In this document: piece after piece, positions 46,031-57,899 of the stretch
Position numbering within the stretch: the stretch's first letter is position 1
Layout: every line of letters begins with the position of its first letter
Origin: Mikania micrantha
Taxonomy: Eukaryota > Streptophyta > Magnoliopsida > Asterales > Asteraceae
DNA: 64,000 nt
NCBI GenBank assembly: GCA_009363875.1
Contig: CM018680.1
Location: forward strand, 65,879,279-65,943,278
Reading direction: 5' to 3'
Program-made: the position numbers and the translations under genes
The notes under the pieces: model-generated
Told to the model about the DNA's origin: nothing
The model's database searches: none
What the model saw: only the letters and a program-made list of their open reading frames with translations

Positions 46031-48283
46031 CGGTCGCCCCGTATAGTAGGGTGTTAATCTAGTCGAATTACGAGTTATTAATTTATTTGAATCGACTTAC
46101 ATGGATTTGAAATTTTTTGCTTGTATCCGAACCCAACCTTATCCTGGGACTTATTCTATTAAAAACCATTAAATATCAAAGAACCATAAGAACTAATTTT
46201 GTACCACATATTTTAAGGGGTATAAAAGTAATTTCCTTTTAAAATAGTGGAAGTTACTTTTATACCCTTCTAAATTTGTGGTTAAAATTGGTTCTTTTAG
46301 TTCTCAAGTTTAAAAAGTTCTCATTTGAACATCCCCCACCTTATCCTAATTGATTCAAATATCATCCAACCCAAATCTATCCGAATTACGATTCGGTTCG
46401 AATTCAGATAAACAACCCAAATAAAGCTAAATAAAATTATCCTAAATTTTGTTTTTGTTTTTTAGTTCCTAAAATTAAATATACTACTCTATAAAGTTTA
46501 TATCCATAATATATCCATAATATAACACTCAAAAATTCTAATTTAGAAAACAATCACAAATCTATCATAATAAAATAATCTAATTAACGTGCATGATTAT
46601 AAAAAAATCTGAACAACCCGAATAACCCGAACAAATCGAAATTAATTGGATTCAGATATCCGAACGACCCCCGTTACAAAAAACTAGAAAACAGAATCCG
46701 ACCCGAATATCTGAATTACTCTTTCAGATTCAGATATATCCGACTCGAACAACCCAAATAAATATTCAAATCAAATTTTTTGATTTCGGATACGATTAGG
46801 GTTTCGATTTTTTTTGGATTTTTGATTTTTTGAACACCCATACCATTTAGTCATTTTTAGTATTATACACATACATATGAGAACCAAAAAAATGATTGAA
46901 ACAAAATATACATTTAATTTTATATATGTCTTGATATATTAGAGGCAATATATTAGTCTACAACACATTTATGTCATTTTGATTATTATTATTAGAACAT
47001 ATTAGACGCTGAAATTCTGTATCCAATATGACACAAACATATTTTCAACTGAAATTTAGTTGCACATAAAGTGCCAATATATTAGTGACTGATAATTAGT
47101 CACTTCAATTTATCCCATATAAATCTACATATATTGTTCAATACTGGATATGTGTAGATATATATTTTATCATGTCATTTTCAAAAAATAAAATAAAATT
47201 TATTTGCTTAACTTATCTACATATAAATTTACAAATATTATGTGTGAGTAAAAAATAATCAATTACCCACACATATTTAGTTTTTTTATGTATGTGTAGC
47301 TAGTTTACCTACACATAACATAAAAATATCAAATGTGTGGCTAATTAATCATTTAATTGTTTGTAAATTTTGGGAAGAAAATTTCCCACCAATGATAAGT
47401 GTAGGTAAAACAAATTACCTACACATGTTAAGTGTTAGTTATTATAAAAAGATATCATCAACTAATTACCTACACTAATATATTTATGTGTAGGTATTTA
47501 CCTACACAATTATATGTGTGGGTAATTTATGTGTGGGTAAACCCTCCAATTTCTTGTAGTGTATGATTTCATGCAAACCGGGCATTACAACGGCTCAAAA
47601 CAAGGGTTTACCCGTTAACAGTTCGAGTTCTTCATTTATAATCAATCCTAACCATCATCTAGGCAATAATCAACAACCCTAACTATATAATTACGTTCAA
47701 AAGCAAGATTTAATCAATCATAATCAATCTAGAAGGTTAAAACGAACCATTACCTAATCAGACGAAGTTCTGCGCGTAAAAAGATGATCCAGACTTGCAG
47801 AAATGTTCCTTGGCACGATCCACATGATCAAGAGGCTTTAAAATTGAAGATTTAATGGATTGAAGGCTGATTTTTCGTGTGTGGTGGCTGGAGCTTCGAA
47901 GAGAAGATAAAATTTTAATCTTCTGGATGAAAACTGACTTTTTAATCCCATTTTCCAGCCGCCTCACCCGTCGCGTACCGCGACGAGGAGCTAATAAATC
48001 TTCGCGTACCGCGAAGAAATCCGGACAATCTCAGATATTTTGATCCATCGCGTACCGCGAAGAATTCTCAACCTCTCCGTCGCGTACCGCGACGAGTCCA
48101 GAAGTTCCATACTTTGAAATTTTTCTTTGTTTCGCGATTCCGGACAATCCGTAACTCCGTTTCGCGCACGGTTTTCGCCCACGTTCACCATTTCTCGCAT
48201 ACTATCACCCTGTAATAATTTTGTTTGTCAAATCAACGTGGATTTCAAGTATGACCAAATGTGCTAAATCTTCGGCTGTTACA

Positions 48284-48672
48284 TTTATTTATTTATTGTA
48301 TTTATATAATTTGTCTAGAAGTTCTTGGATTATTGCAGTTATGTAAAGAAAATGAATATTACCTTAATTTCTTGACCAGTTTGCTGGCTTTTGTTGTAGC
48401 ATTTAGCCTCTTAGTTCTTTGTTTAACAAACTGGTAATGGTTGTTCATCTTCTGAGTCGCTTGGTCCCCATTTAAGAGTGACAAAACGCGAATCTAGCGT
48501 TTATGCAACACTTTGTTGCCTACTTGTTTGTCTAAAACTGATTCTCCTTTTGATTCTTTAACAGGGGATATGACCTTAGAGAATGATATTGTCGGCCTAT
48601 GATGATCATGGAGATTGCTATGATGATATGGATGATACCCATGAGCCGAAAAATTATACAATATCAATAGAG
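48284..48672. other. Shared duplication-unit sequence, right of the array
   Basis: It starts with the TTTAT target copy and matches 8040-8110 and 9010-9275 of copy A, skipping the Helitron found only in A. I see no gene. Confidence 0.55.
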
Positions 48673-48960
48673 CTACATAGGTTGCAGACCTATGTACATA
48701 ATATAGCGCAATGATGTGTTGGCATACACACTACCATCCACAAAAGTAACACACATGTCTTATGATCGATGCATATGCCTCATATGTGACCAAATGTATT
48801 CTCATTAAAACTATAGAGATGTCGTGGTCTAATCTTACCGTCACTAGTGGTGCGCATGCAATCGATGCCGCAATGACGTGCCTGTGGGAATTGAAGCTCC
48901 ACTGGAAGCGTAGCACCCAGGGTATTAGAGTACAAGTAGTCAACATCATATATCCATTAA
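48673..48960. other. Copy-B-only block of mixed composition, unrecognised
   Basis: GC content is higher than in the surroundings, and both strands hold overlapping open frames (plus 48762-49016, minus 48731-49024). I recognise no protein. In copy A this block and part of the next Helitron are missing, probably by one deletion. Confidence 0.3.
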
Positions 48961-49652
48961 CTAGGTTATTAACACGTGTATTACACGAAACAAATATAAA
49001 TATTAAATATTTATAATTGATCATTTAGAAATTATGGAACAATATTTTGATATAAGATAATTAAGCTACACATTAATAATTAATTTGAATAGTAAAACAA
49101 CAATTAGAAAGTTTAAAAACTACATAATTGGTATTTGATATGTAAAATATATTTTTGTAATTCTTAAAGTTTTTGAACGACCAAAAACACATAAAAAATG
49201 TCTGATATGAATTAAATAAATTTAAATATTGTAAACCAATAATTTTATGAAAATTTGTATGTTGAATATCATATCAATTGTTAATAAAATAAAAGGATAC
49301 CTAAGATTTAAAAATTATAATTAATAACTATTTAAAAATTAATATTATAGTATAAAATAATATATAATTAAAGTCTACTTATTATAATTAAGTTATAATA
49401 AATTATTAGAATAAAAAAATTATATTTTTTCATTTAAGTATACAATTTAATTATTTAAAATTATTAACATTAAATATGAGAAAGAGAGAGTTAATAAAAT
49501 AAAATTAAATAAGAGATGAATTTTAAAATGACAAGTGCCAAAATATAAGGATAAATGAATATAAGAGTGACAAGTAGCAAAAATTAACGATAAATGAATG
49601 TGCTAGTGACAAATGACAAAGTAGTTGTTTTTTTATTAGGTAGTATAGAAGA
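48961..49652 (-). mobile_element. Non-autonomous Helitron in copy B
   Basis: On the minus strand it starts TCTTCTATACTACCTAATAA after an A. It ends with the hairpin CGTGTAATACACG, then TGTTAATAACCTAG before a T. Copy A keeps only its 5' part (9290-9417). Confidence 0.7.
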
Positions 49653-49780
49653 TAGCAACAAATATCATGGAATACAGTTATCACAACAAATGTAAATTGA
49701 GTAAAAGTTCGTACCTTAGAGAATGATTCGAATTCCAAACCCATTTCCAAACGAGTTTTGACAACTTGCAGCTAACTTAT

Positions 49781-50706
49781 TTTTTTTGAAAGGTGACGAT
49801 CATACATGCCACGCATGTTGTCTTAGTATGACCCATTAGGGCAGAGGTAAGACATGGCCACATCGGATGTGTGGGAATCCCCTGCAATGGGTAAACCCTC
49901 GCCCCCACTAGTCCAGAACCCGAGATTAAGCTTTAGATCCATTCACTCACCTCGGTGGCGGAGCTTGAAAAGTATATTCGAGGGGGCCGAAAGTTATGGG
50001 GCAAAAATTTTATCCTTATCGCTATAATTCGGGCTAAAAATTCGGGTTGGCACATGATAGTTCGGGTCGGGCCAAACGATTTAAAGCTTAAAATATCAAA
50101 TATTTTTACTAAAAAAACTATATTCTTGTATCAACCAAGACATTAAATGTTTAAGACGAAAATGTTAGTGCCCGGAAGAAAAATCACAATTCATCGCGAT
50201 GACCTTTAAGCTCTTTAAACTCATTGATTATACACTACGAATCAAACTTCTCAGCAATTCCTCTTTCTCAACAATTTTTTTTGCTAAGACGATACTTGAA
50301 ATAGGTAATACTCAATAGTTAGGGCCCGTTTAAATTTTTAAGGCCCAAAACAAGCTATAAACTCAAGATCGACTATTGAATAAGATAACAACCGACACTG
50401 TGAACCCTTAAAAGTAATATTAAAACTTACAATATTAGTTCAACTTTATTATTTTTTAAAATCCAAGGGGGACCAAGGAATTTGATGAAGTAAAACCGAA
50501 GGGGCTGGGCTCAATATCTATAAAATTTTTCAACCCAAAACCACTATATCGAGACTTCTGACCAGAAAAATGGCAGCCCCGGGCCCCTTAAAACCTCCGC
50601 AAGTGACTCACCTGGATGTTCTTTAATTCACCTTTGACTGGGCTCGAACTCATTACCTCTCGATCACAAGGTAAAACCTCAACCAGTAAATTGAATTCGC
50701 ATGATG
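49781..50706 (-). mobile_element. Second SINE type, interrupted (copy B)
   Basis: Same SINE as 9547-10928, with the flanks GCTAACTTAT at 49771-49780 and 50707-50716. The minus-strand head includes GAGTTCGAGCCC. It is split by the hAT-like element at 49953-50605, whereas the copy-A SINE is split elsewhere by another element. Confidence 0.65.
49953..50605. mobile_element. hAT-like element in the copy-B SINE
   Basis: The ends CGGTGGCGGAGCTTG and (inverted) CACTTGCGGAGGTTTT are flanked by the exact 8-bp duplication ACTCACCT (49945-49952 and 50606-50613). No transposase is visible. Confidence 0.75.
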
Positions 50707-50719
50707 GCTAACTTATATT

Positions 50720-51110
50720 TGATGAGCTTAATCCGTTTACTTTCGACCCAAGTAAGACCACTTGCATATTAACGCGCATTATCACTATATATTTTTTCGT
50801 GAACATTATTTTTATTCACTCTATGTTTATACAGTGCGTAGAATTTAACATTTTAACTTTTTTTTATATAAACATATACACATACTAGGGAGATGCCCGT
50901 ACGTTGCGATAGAAAGCAAAATATTTATGATGTTGATTTTGGCTCGCAAGAATAATAATAATATTTTTGTTGAATAAAAATATTAGGTTGCTGAATATTA
51001 TAATAATAGTAGTAGTAGTTATAGTAAGAACGTTAAACAAAATAACACTATTAATTATTATTGTTATTATTATAATATTTAGTAGCCTAAACACAAAATA
51101 TTTAGGTTGC
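50720..51110. other. Shared duplication-unit sequence
   Basis: It matches copy A 10941-11345, including the TAATTATTATT runs. The opposed frames here are low complexity and not genes. Confidence 0.5.
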
Positions 51111-51128
51111 GACGGAAAACAAAACGTT

Positions 51129-51447
51129 TACCTTTGTTTCCAAATTCGTTTAAGGAGAGAAAAGGAAGGAAATAAAAATGAGGAGAAACATTTTTGTGTT
51201 CCTAGGTTTCATTTAACGAGGGAAATTAATGGGAGATAAGACATGTTGTGTTTCCGAGTTTCATTTAAGGAGGAAAAGAAAGGAAAGTGAAAGAAAAACT
51301 AGACAAAATCACTTAGTTCTTCTTTCTTTCTGATTTGAAAGGAAACGGAAGAAAAAAACTCCACATTTTTCTTTTCCTTTTCTCTTGTTTCTTTTTTCTT
51401 TTCCTATATGTTCTCTCCTGTAATAAACTCGGGAACATAGCGTTAGT
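51129..51447. repeat. Short TIR element related to 1733-2053
   Basis: The ends TTTGTTTCCAAATTCGTTTAA and (inverted) CTATGTTCCCGAGTTTATTA match the element at 1733. The interior is again GGAAAGG-rich with pyrimidine-rich counterpart arms. Confidence 0.45.
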
Positions 51448-51888
51448 TTGCTGATTATTATTCATTTTTGTTGTTGTCGGATATTTTGCAACGGCTATTG
51501 GAGTATCGTTGTCTCGTCAATGGTTCTGGAGGTCAAATAACAACTAGTAACGATGGAGATGAACGAAGGCAAGTTTGGTTTTGTGTATGGTGTTGGGCGG
51601 AAATGGTGCCCCCAAAGTTTGAACAGGGATGAGAAAACTTTGTGGGGCTTGGATAAAATTAAATTAATGTGTTTTTATTTTTTAAAACAAAAGGGTCAAA
51701 TATTCAAAAGTGGAGGTTTCAAAGCTATTTTATGAAGTCACTTTTGATTTCCGGTGATGGTGAACGACTTTGAGAGAGACAAAGATTTACGATGAAGCTT
51801 TCTTGTTATGGATCCTTTCAAACTTTTTAGTCAAATAATACATTATTCAAAAGATAGGAAATATAAGCCAATCAAAAGATTACACTTT
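51448..51888. other. Unrecognised copy-B-only sequence
   Basis: A 60-codon plus frame (51553-51735) has no recognisable features. Nothing else is supported. Confidence 0.3.
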
Positions 51889-51889
51889 T

Positions 51890-51982
<93 letters not shown>

Positions 51983-51985
51983 TTT
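51889..51985. repeat. (TAA)n-(TTA)n-(TTTA)n microsatellite, self-complementary
   Basis: About 14 TAA units pass directly into about 13 TTA units and then four TTTA units. The first two blocks form a long perfect inverted repeat able to extrude as a hairpin. Confidence 0.9.
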
Positions 51986-52375
51986 CCTGTAATCCTTGAG
52001 ATGAGGTCATGCTCAGTGTGCATAAAGACACCAAACACCCATTTTATCAAGATATGAGATGATAAGAGGTTGAGGATATGGAGGCAAGCTAACTCACTAA
52101 AGTCTTTCCTGATCAAAAGCATCAATCACAACATTTACATTCTCAGGAAGATATTGAATATCTGCATCATCGTCTTTTCGAAATTCTAGCCATCTTCTTG
52201 TCTTATATTTAACTCCTTCTGTGCAAAAATATACTTAAGCCTCTTGTGATCGGTAAAGATGACACAAGTCTTATCGCACAAATAGTGTCGTCAAATCTTT
52301 AATGCAAAGACTACATCAACTAACTCCAAATCATGTGCCGGATAGTTAACTTCATAAGGCTTCAAGTGACGCGAG

Positions 52376-53046
52376 TAGGAATGGCAGAAAAACCCATACC
52401 CTGTGGGAAAACCCGAAGCCCGAAGCTTTAGGCCGGGTATTGGCCCGAATATTAGGGTATGGGACTGGGTATGAGATAAAAAAATATTTTTTTCGGGTTC
52501 AGGTACGGGTATGGGATTAAAGAATACCCGGCCCACTTACCCGAAGTAATACCCGAAATAATACCCGTAATATTTTGTTAATATTTTTTAATTTCCTTTT
52601 CTAAAACATAAGTATTTTTGATGAAAGATCGGAACAAATTATAATTTTAATCTTATTAATTTATATTTGAAAGCACGTATCAGCTTTATTATTTAAAAAC
52701 TAATCATGTTGTTTTGAGTATGTAATTTCAGTTTTAATATTAAATTAACAGTTTATGATGGCATCTTTTAGAAGTTATATGTTATAATATTTATATTTAT
52801 TTTGGTTATGTTCTATAGTGTTGATACTATATGTATATTTCTATGCAAATGTACTTGGAAAATAACAAATTTTTTTTAATAAACTAACGTGTATACCCGA
52901 TACCTGTGGGTATGCCCGATACCCGATGGGTAATTACCGATATATAACTGATGGGTAATGGGCCGGATATGGAACACATTTTTACAATTGGGTATGGGAC
53001 CGGGATTAGGAATACCATATCCGAACCCAGCCCATTTCCATTCCTA
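52376..53046. mobile_element. hAT-like element 1 in the pol fragment
   Basis: The ends TAGGAATGGCAGAAAAACCC and (inverted) TAGGAATGGAAATGGGC are flanked by GACGCGAG (52368-52375) and GACGTGAG (53047-53054). This is an 8-bp duplication with one C-to-T change. The arms carry ATACCCG/CGGGTAT words. Confidence 0.8.
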
Positions 53047-53061
53047 GACGTGAGACATAAG

Positions 53062-53378
53062 CACTGTTTTGAAAACCGGACCGGACCGGACCGGCCGGTC
53101 GGACCGGGAACCGGTGGGTGGACCGGTCCGGTTAAGGGTCTTGAACCGTTTTTGGGTGAACCGGCCGGTCGGACCGGTGAACCGGTGGTCGGACCGGTGG
53201 TTGAACCGGTTTTTTTATTTTTTTTATTTTTTTTTTATTTTTTTTTATTTTTTATATATATATATTTATAAAATGTATATAAAATCATCCGGTTCTTAAA
53301 TCCGGTTCGACCGATCCGACCTCTGACCGGTAACGAGACCGGTTCGACGTCCGGTCCGGTTAGGTTATGAAAACATTG
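53062..53378. mobile_element. hAT-like element 2 in the pol fragment (ACCGGTCC family)
   Basis: The ends CACTGTTTTGAAAACCGG and (inverted) CAATGTTTTCATAACC are flanked by GACATAAG (53054-53061 and 53379-53386). The arms are GGACCGG/CCGGTCC-rich around a poly-T core. The same family is at 54636-54922. Confidence 0.8.
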
Positions 53379-53500
53379 GACATAAGTGATAACCTTCCCA
53401 TGTTGCATTATCACACAGCCATGGCCTTTCTCTGAGACATCATAATAAATCTGATGACCGCCTGAATCACATGAAAGAGTAAGTATTAAAGTCAGAAACA

Positions 53501-54635
53501 AGACTTAAGTGTAATATTGTTGATTTCCATGTATCATAACATAACATGGAAGAGTTATAAATTATGTTTTGTTAATTTTTTAAATGCTTTTTCCTTCTTC
53601 CTCTTCTTGTTTTTTTTCTTCAGAATGAACATTAGCTTTTTTATGGATTTACATATGTGTAGTTTCATTCCATAATAAATAATTACTACATATTAATAAT
53701 TAAATAGGAGATAATTTGAAAAATCAAAAAATAGATGACATATATTATTGACACGTGTAATCAATTATTTTTATAAAATTAAGATATTAAGAAAAGATTA
53801 GCACGTATAAAAATTAAATACAACTTTGTTTAAATAAGAATTAATGATGTTAGATGGTTTTTTAAACGCAAAAATATGGTGTACAAGGCATAGGAGGCAT
53901 GTAGTTGGTATATTATCATAAACAATGGCATGATGAGTACGTGTCTCCCTTCTATAGACAACAATAACATGGGTCAAACCTCTCCTTTAAAAATCCATTT
54001 CTCAAATATTATATTAATGATAAGGAACGCGTTTTTGTTACGCAATTAATACTATAATGAAATTTTCTGTTTTTATTGAAATTTTTTATAAAATTCTGAA
54101 ACCAATGTTTTTAAAATAAATTTTTCGAAAAAAATAATAATAAATAATTTCTCGAAACGAAAGAAAGCTTTTTTTTTTGATTTTTTACTCGAAAAAATCT
54201 AAAAGAAGGTTTTTACAAAAATATAAATATTTTTAATAATAACATAGAAAAAAGAACGTTTTTATAAAAATTAAAAAAATTAGAAAAATAGAAAATGGAC
54301 GATTTTATAAAAAAAAAATGAAAAAAACTTCTATATTAATAAATATAAAACACAAAAGAAGGTGTGATAATTAGAAGGACGAAATAATACAACTAAAATA
54401 AGGTAAAGAAGACTAGAATAGTATGTTCAGCAGTCGGCAAAACTGTTAATACGTAGAATTTCTTTCAAAACATTACGTTCAGGGTCAAACGAACAATAAA
54501 TGCTTGAACAAAACCGAATAAAATTTATTGAAAATGACCAAAATGTCCATTTGATCATATTTTTCTCTCAAAATGTTCATTTGACTTTTTTATGCATTAA
54601 AATGTCAACACCCTTTGTGTGTTGATACCCGTAAG
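53501..54635. other. Shared duplication-unit sequence
   Basis: 53645-53910 matches 13020-13270 and 53960-54620 matches 15650-16150 and 16800-17000. It shows empty sites for the PIF/Harbinger element and for the 16161 hAT-like element. Confidence 0.55.
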
Positions 54636-54922
54636 CAATGTTTTCAGAACCGGACCGGACATCGAACCGGTCTCCCGGTCTCCTTACCGGTCAGAGGTCC
54701 GACCGGATTTAAGAACCGGATGATTTTATAAACATTTTATAAATATATATATATATAAAATCAAAAAAATATTAAAAAAATAAAAAAAATTTAAAAAAAC
54801 CGGTTCAATCACCGGTCCGACCGGCCGGTTCACCCAAAAACGGTTTTGAAGCTAGAACCGGACCGTTTAACACTCCGAATCCCGGTCCGACCGGCCGGTC
54901 CGGTCCGGGTTTGAAAACACTA
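54636..54922. mobile_element. hAT-like element, ACCGGTCC family, second copy
   Basis: The ends CAATGTTTTCAGAACCGG and (inverted) AGTGTTTTCAAACCCGG are flanked by CCCGTAAG (54628-54635 and 54923-54930). Copy A near 17160 is unoccupied. Confidence 0.8.
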
Positions 54923-56957
54923 CCCGTAAGTATATAAGCATCCGCCCACTTAGCCAACCACACAAATCTTGCCACATGTCCTATACAGGCACCCACCGTA
55001 GATTTACAGGCACCTGCCTGTACATTTACAGGTGCCCGTCGGTGAATTACAGGCGTCCGTCGGTGAATTATATGTGTCCACCCGTGAAATACATGCCCGC
55101 CCATAAAACAGTTTTACAGCTGCCCACCCATGAATTACAGGCGTCCACCCATAGATTACGGGCGCCTATGTGAGATATGGGCGTCGGCGCCCATAAAGGA
55201 CATGTCGCAAGCTTTGTTTGGTTGGCTTCATAGGCGAACATCTATACACTCACAGGAGCCATGCCCGTAATGGAATTAATATTTGAAAAGTCAAATGAAC
55301 ATTTAAAAAAAAAACATGATTAAATGACTATTTTGAAAATTTTTCCTAAAATTTTAGAATGACATCATTAATTAACTCATATATTATTGTTGTTATTATT
55401 ATTACTCTTTTATAATTTTTATTTTGAACGCTCATATTCTCTAGTCTTTAATAATTTTAGCATTTATATATTACTAGGGTTTACCGCGCGCTGCTGCGGT
55501 AATTCCGTGCTAAACACATAATAACATGATATATATTTAATTAAAATTTTACAAAAAAATTATTGAGCCATATCATTCTTTTGATATGAGTACATGATCA
55601 TGATGACGGTAACAATATCATGAATATCAAATATATACCAAAAAACTTGTCATAATGAGTACCGGTCGGTCCAAAATAATAAACTGAACCGTGTCAAAAG
55701 CAAGTATTATTTTTAATTAGTTCATTAAATTAGAATCGATAAAATTTAATATTTTTTAACGCTGGTAGATTTTCGCGTGCTAAGTATAGCGAACCATCGT
55801 GAGACTATATCCCCAGATCAGAGGAAACCAAATAAATTCATAAATCACCCCTCTTTCTCATATTTGAACCCTTGAATGTTTAATTATTTAACCTAAAAAC
55901 GGTTACTTTTTTTCTTTATAATCAAAAAATTCCTAAACAAAAAAAAATTGTCACAGGCAGGAATCGAACACTCCCTCGCATGAAGCAGTATACCTATATA
56001 TATCACACGCAATTTGCCATTTGATTTAGTCTCACAAAGGATGATTATGTTGACACTATTACCTATATATGTAAAATAAAAATGTTAAAAAAATATTATA
56101 ACTGTTCAATTGTGACCATTGCTTTTCATAATTCTATATGTATTAGGGGTTTACTTAGCATGTTGCGACGGTAACCTCGTATTAAACAAAAAAAGTACAT
56201 GATATCTATCAAATTAAAATTTTACGAAAAATAATATTGAGTTCTACCACTTTGTGCATATGAGTATCTGACCATTACGACGGTGACAACCTCACAAATA
56301 TCAAATGGAGACTAACAATTCAGCCACAACAACTACTAATTCATCCTAAAACAATAAATCGAACCGTCGTTAAAGCAAGTGCCAATCGTAAGGACTACAA
56401 ACCCAAATAAAAGCACACAATGTTCAAAATTCGCTTTGTCGAAAAAACCAACCACAATGGTTATTAATCCGTCCTAAAGCAATAAATTGAGTTGTAAAAA
56501 AAGCAAATATCAATTGTAAGGAATACGAACCCAAACATAATATCACAATGTTAAAAATTGTATAACTAAAAGAAAAAAAGCAAAAGATGTTCGTGGCCAT
56601 AAAATCTATCATCAAGATATATAAATATAAAAGAACATAAAGTAAACAAATATATATGATTATTACTTTTTTTTTCCTAATTAATAACATTATTTATTTA
56701 TTTATTTTATATTTAATTAGTATTGTTACCTGAATATATATATGTGTGTGCGCGCGCATAGAGAAAAAAACTCCCAAATATTCGAGCATGCGCCTGGGCA
56801 GGACAAGAGTCTCTTAGCTTTAATGTTTTGCCATTTAATCTAAACATCGTAGCTTTCTTTTTTCGTTTTTCCTTCTTAAAATATTTTATATAAAAACAAA
56901 ACTAATAAAAAAATATTACTATTCATAGGTAATCATTACCTTTGATAAATATGTATA

Positions 56958-56997
<40 letters not shown>

Positions 56998-57078
56998 AAA
57001 GAGTTTATCCGCTATATTACGACTGTAACCCCACATTAAATATGATAAAAGCATAATCTTAAATATAAAAGTCCATAT
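54923..57078. other. Shared duplication-unit sequence with expanded minisatellite
   Basis: It matches copy A 17160-18970. The ACAGGCGYCC minisatellite (54980-55175) has about twice as many units as in copy A. An extra module at 56150-56450 repeats the GGGTTTAC...GTTGCGACGGTAA and AACAATAAAT words. (GT)n/(TA)n tracts lie at 56735-56756 and 56955-56996. I see no gene. Confidence 0.5.
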
Positions 57079-57892
57079 CAGATTGTAACATTTCTGTAGT
57101 TTATAATAAACAATTATGTTTATTTAGTATGATGTCATTTGAAATTTTCGTCTATGAGTTTCTATGAGTTAAAAACATATATATGTGTGTGTGCGCGCGC
57201 ATAAGAAAACATGTTTAAACATACTTTAATATACATACATAGGTATGTATAAAAAAATCTAGTGTAAATAATTATTTATAATTATATAAGTTAAATATAT
57301 ATATATATATATATAAAATAAAAGTAAAAAAAATGAATTTATTATCATTTATTTATTTTTATTGTTTCATAAAATTTGAGGTTTAAATAAATAAACATAC
57401 CATAATTACATTGATTTTTATAAACTCTAAACAAATTATTTTGTAAATTTCAATATATTATTAAAACAATGATAAAACAACTATAAATAAGTAAATACTT
57501 AATGTATATTAGTTTTTATAAAACGTAAACCAATTATACAAATTTTATAACTTATAAAAATTAGTTAATAAAAAGGTTAAGGGGTAATTTCTGCCAAAAA
57601 TGAAACTGCTATTAGACAAGAAAGTTAGAAGGGACCAAAGTTACCATTTCCTCAAACTTATCCCCCTTCTCCACTCGTTTACACTTCCACCCGATCCATA
57701 ACCCATTCTTCAACCCGTTTTCTATCCACTCGTTTACAGCTGGTTACAACTCAATTGGGAGCTATTTTAGCTAAGAATTTGAGCGAGGAAGTGATTGCAA
57801 CCACGAATTAAAACTATTAGACACATTAACACGTAGAAATCCTTTCCAAATATATGAACAACAACGCGTTAATTAAATCCGGTCGAGATGCG

Positions 57893-57899
57893 TATAAAA
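57893..57899 (+). promoter_or_regulatory. TATA box inside the 57084-60231 LTR
   Basis: TATAAAA preceded by GATGCG and followed by pyrimidine-rich leader sequence, placed as expected for an LTR U3/R promoter. Confidence 0.5.

Larger units (their letters stand above)
42707..47561. mobile_element. CACTA (En/Spm-type) element, non-autonomous
   Basis: The ends CACTACAAGAAATTTAGG and (inverted) CACTACAAGAAATTGGAGG are flanked by the 3-bp duplication TAT (42704-42706 and 47562-47564). The unoccupied site is in LTR_b near 36383 (TTGTTATGATTTC). Both subterminal regions are packed with TACCTACACATA words in opposing orientations (about 42720-42900 and 47200-47540). No transposase is recognised. It holds a SINE (44487-44722). 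Bases 46040-46850 look like a further insert with GGGTGTT ends and CGAATAACCCGAA-like words. Confidence 0.9.
24561..48283 (-). mobile_element. Nested Ty3/gypsy LTR array (elements H and G), TSD TTTAT
   Basis: The outer ends TGAGAGGCCCC (left) and GGCTGTTACA (right) are the two ends of one LTR type. They are flanked by TTTAT at 24556-24560 and 48284-48288. Copy A near 8040 is the unoccupied site. Read on the minus strand the order is: H LTR (48283-40657, split by CACTA); H leader and interior (40656-37103); H LTR (37102-34333); H leader (34332-33795); inserted element G (33794-about 25242); and a truncated H LTR (25248-24561). An LTR-interior-LTR-interior-LTR array formed by unequal recombination, followed by G insertion and deletion, would give this order. 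Confidence 0.85.
40657..48283 (-). repeat. H LTR, CACTA-interrupted copy (LTR_c)
   Basis: Removing the CACTA element (42707-47561) and its 3-bp duplication leaves 2769 bp, against 2770 in LTR_b. It contains the same hairpin array (about 40984-41950). The fifth of seven units has ACCACAG for ACCGCAG. Confidence 0.9.
52095..53500 (-). pseudogene. Gypsy pol fragment (RNase H region) split by two hAT-like insertions
   Basis: On the minus strand, 53500-53387 encodes a DSGGHQIYYDVSEKGHG-like RNase H start and GKVITYV. After two insertions, 52375-52095 continues with HDLELVDVVFALKIWRHYL-like and FTDHK-like sequence, RRWLEF, then a diverged PENVNVVIDAF where HPGKANVVADAL is usual. This is a different, older family than element G. 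Both ends are unmarked by LTRs, so it is an isolated fragment. Confidence 0.75.

Noticed and set aside
48762..49016. 84-codon plus frame as a gene
   Set aside because: It overlaps a minus frame of similar length and runs into a Helitron end; no protein family is recognised.
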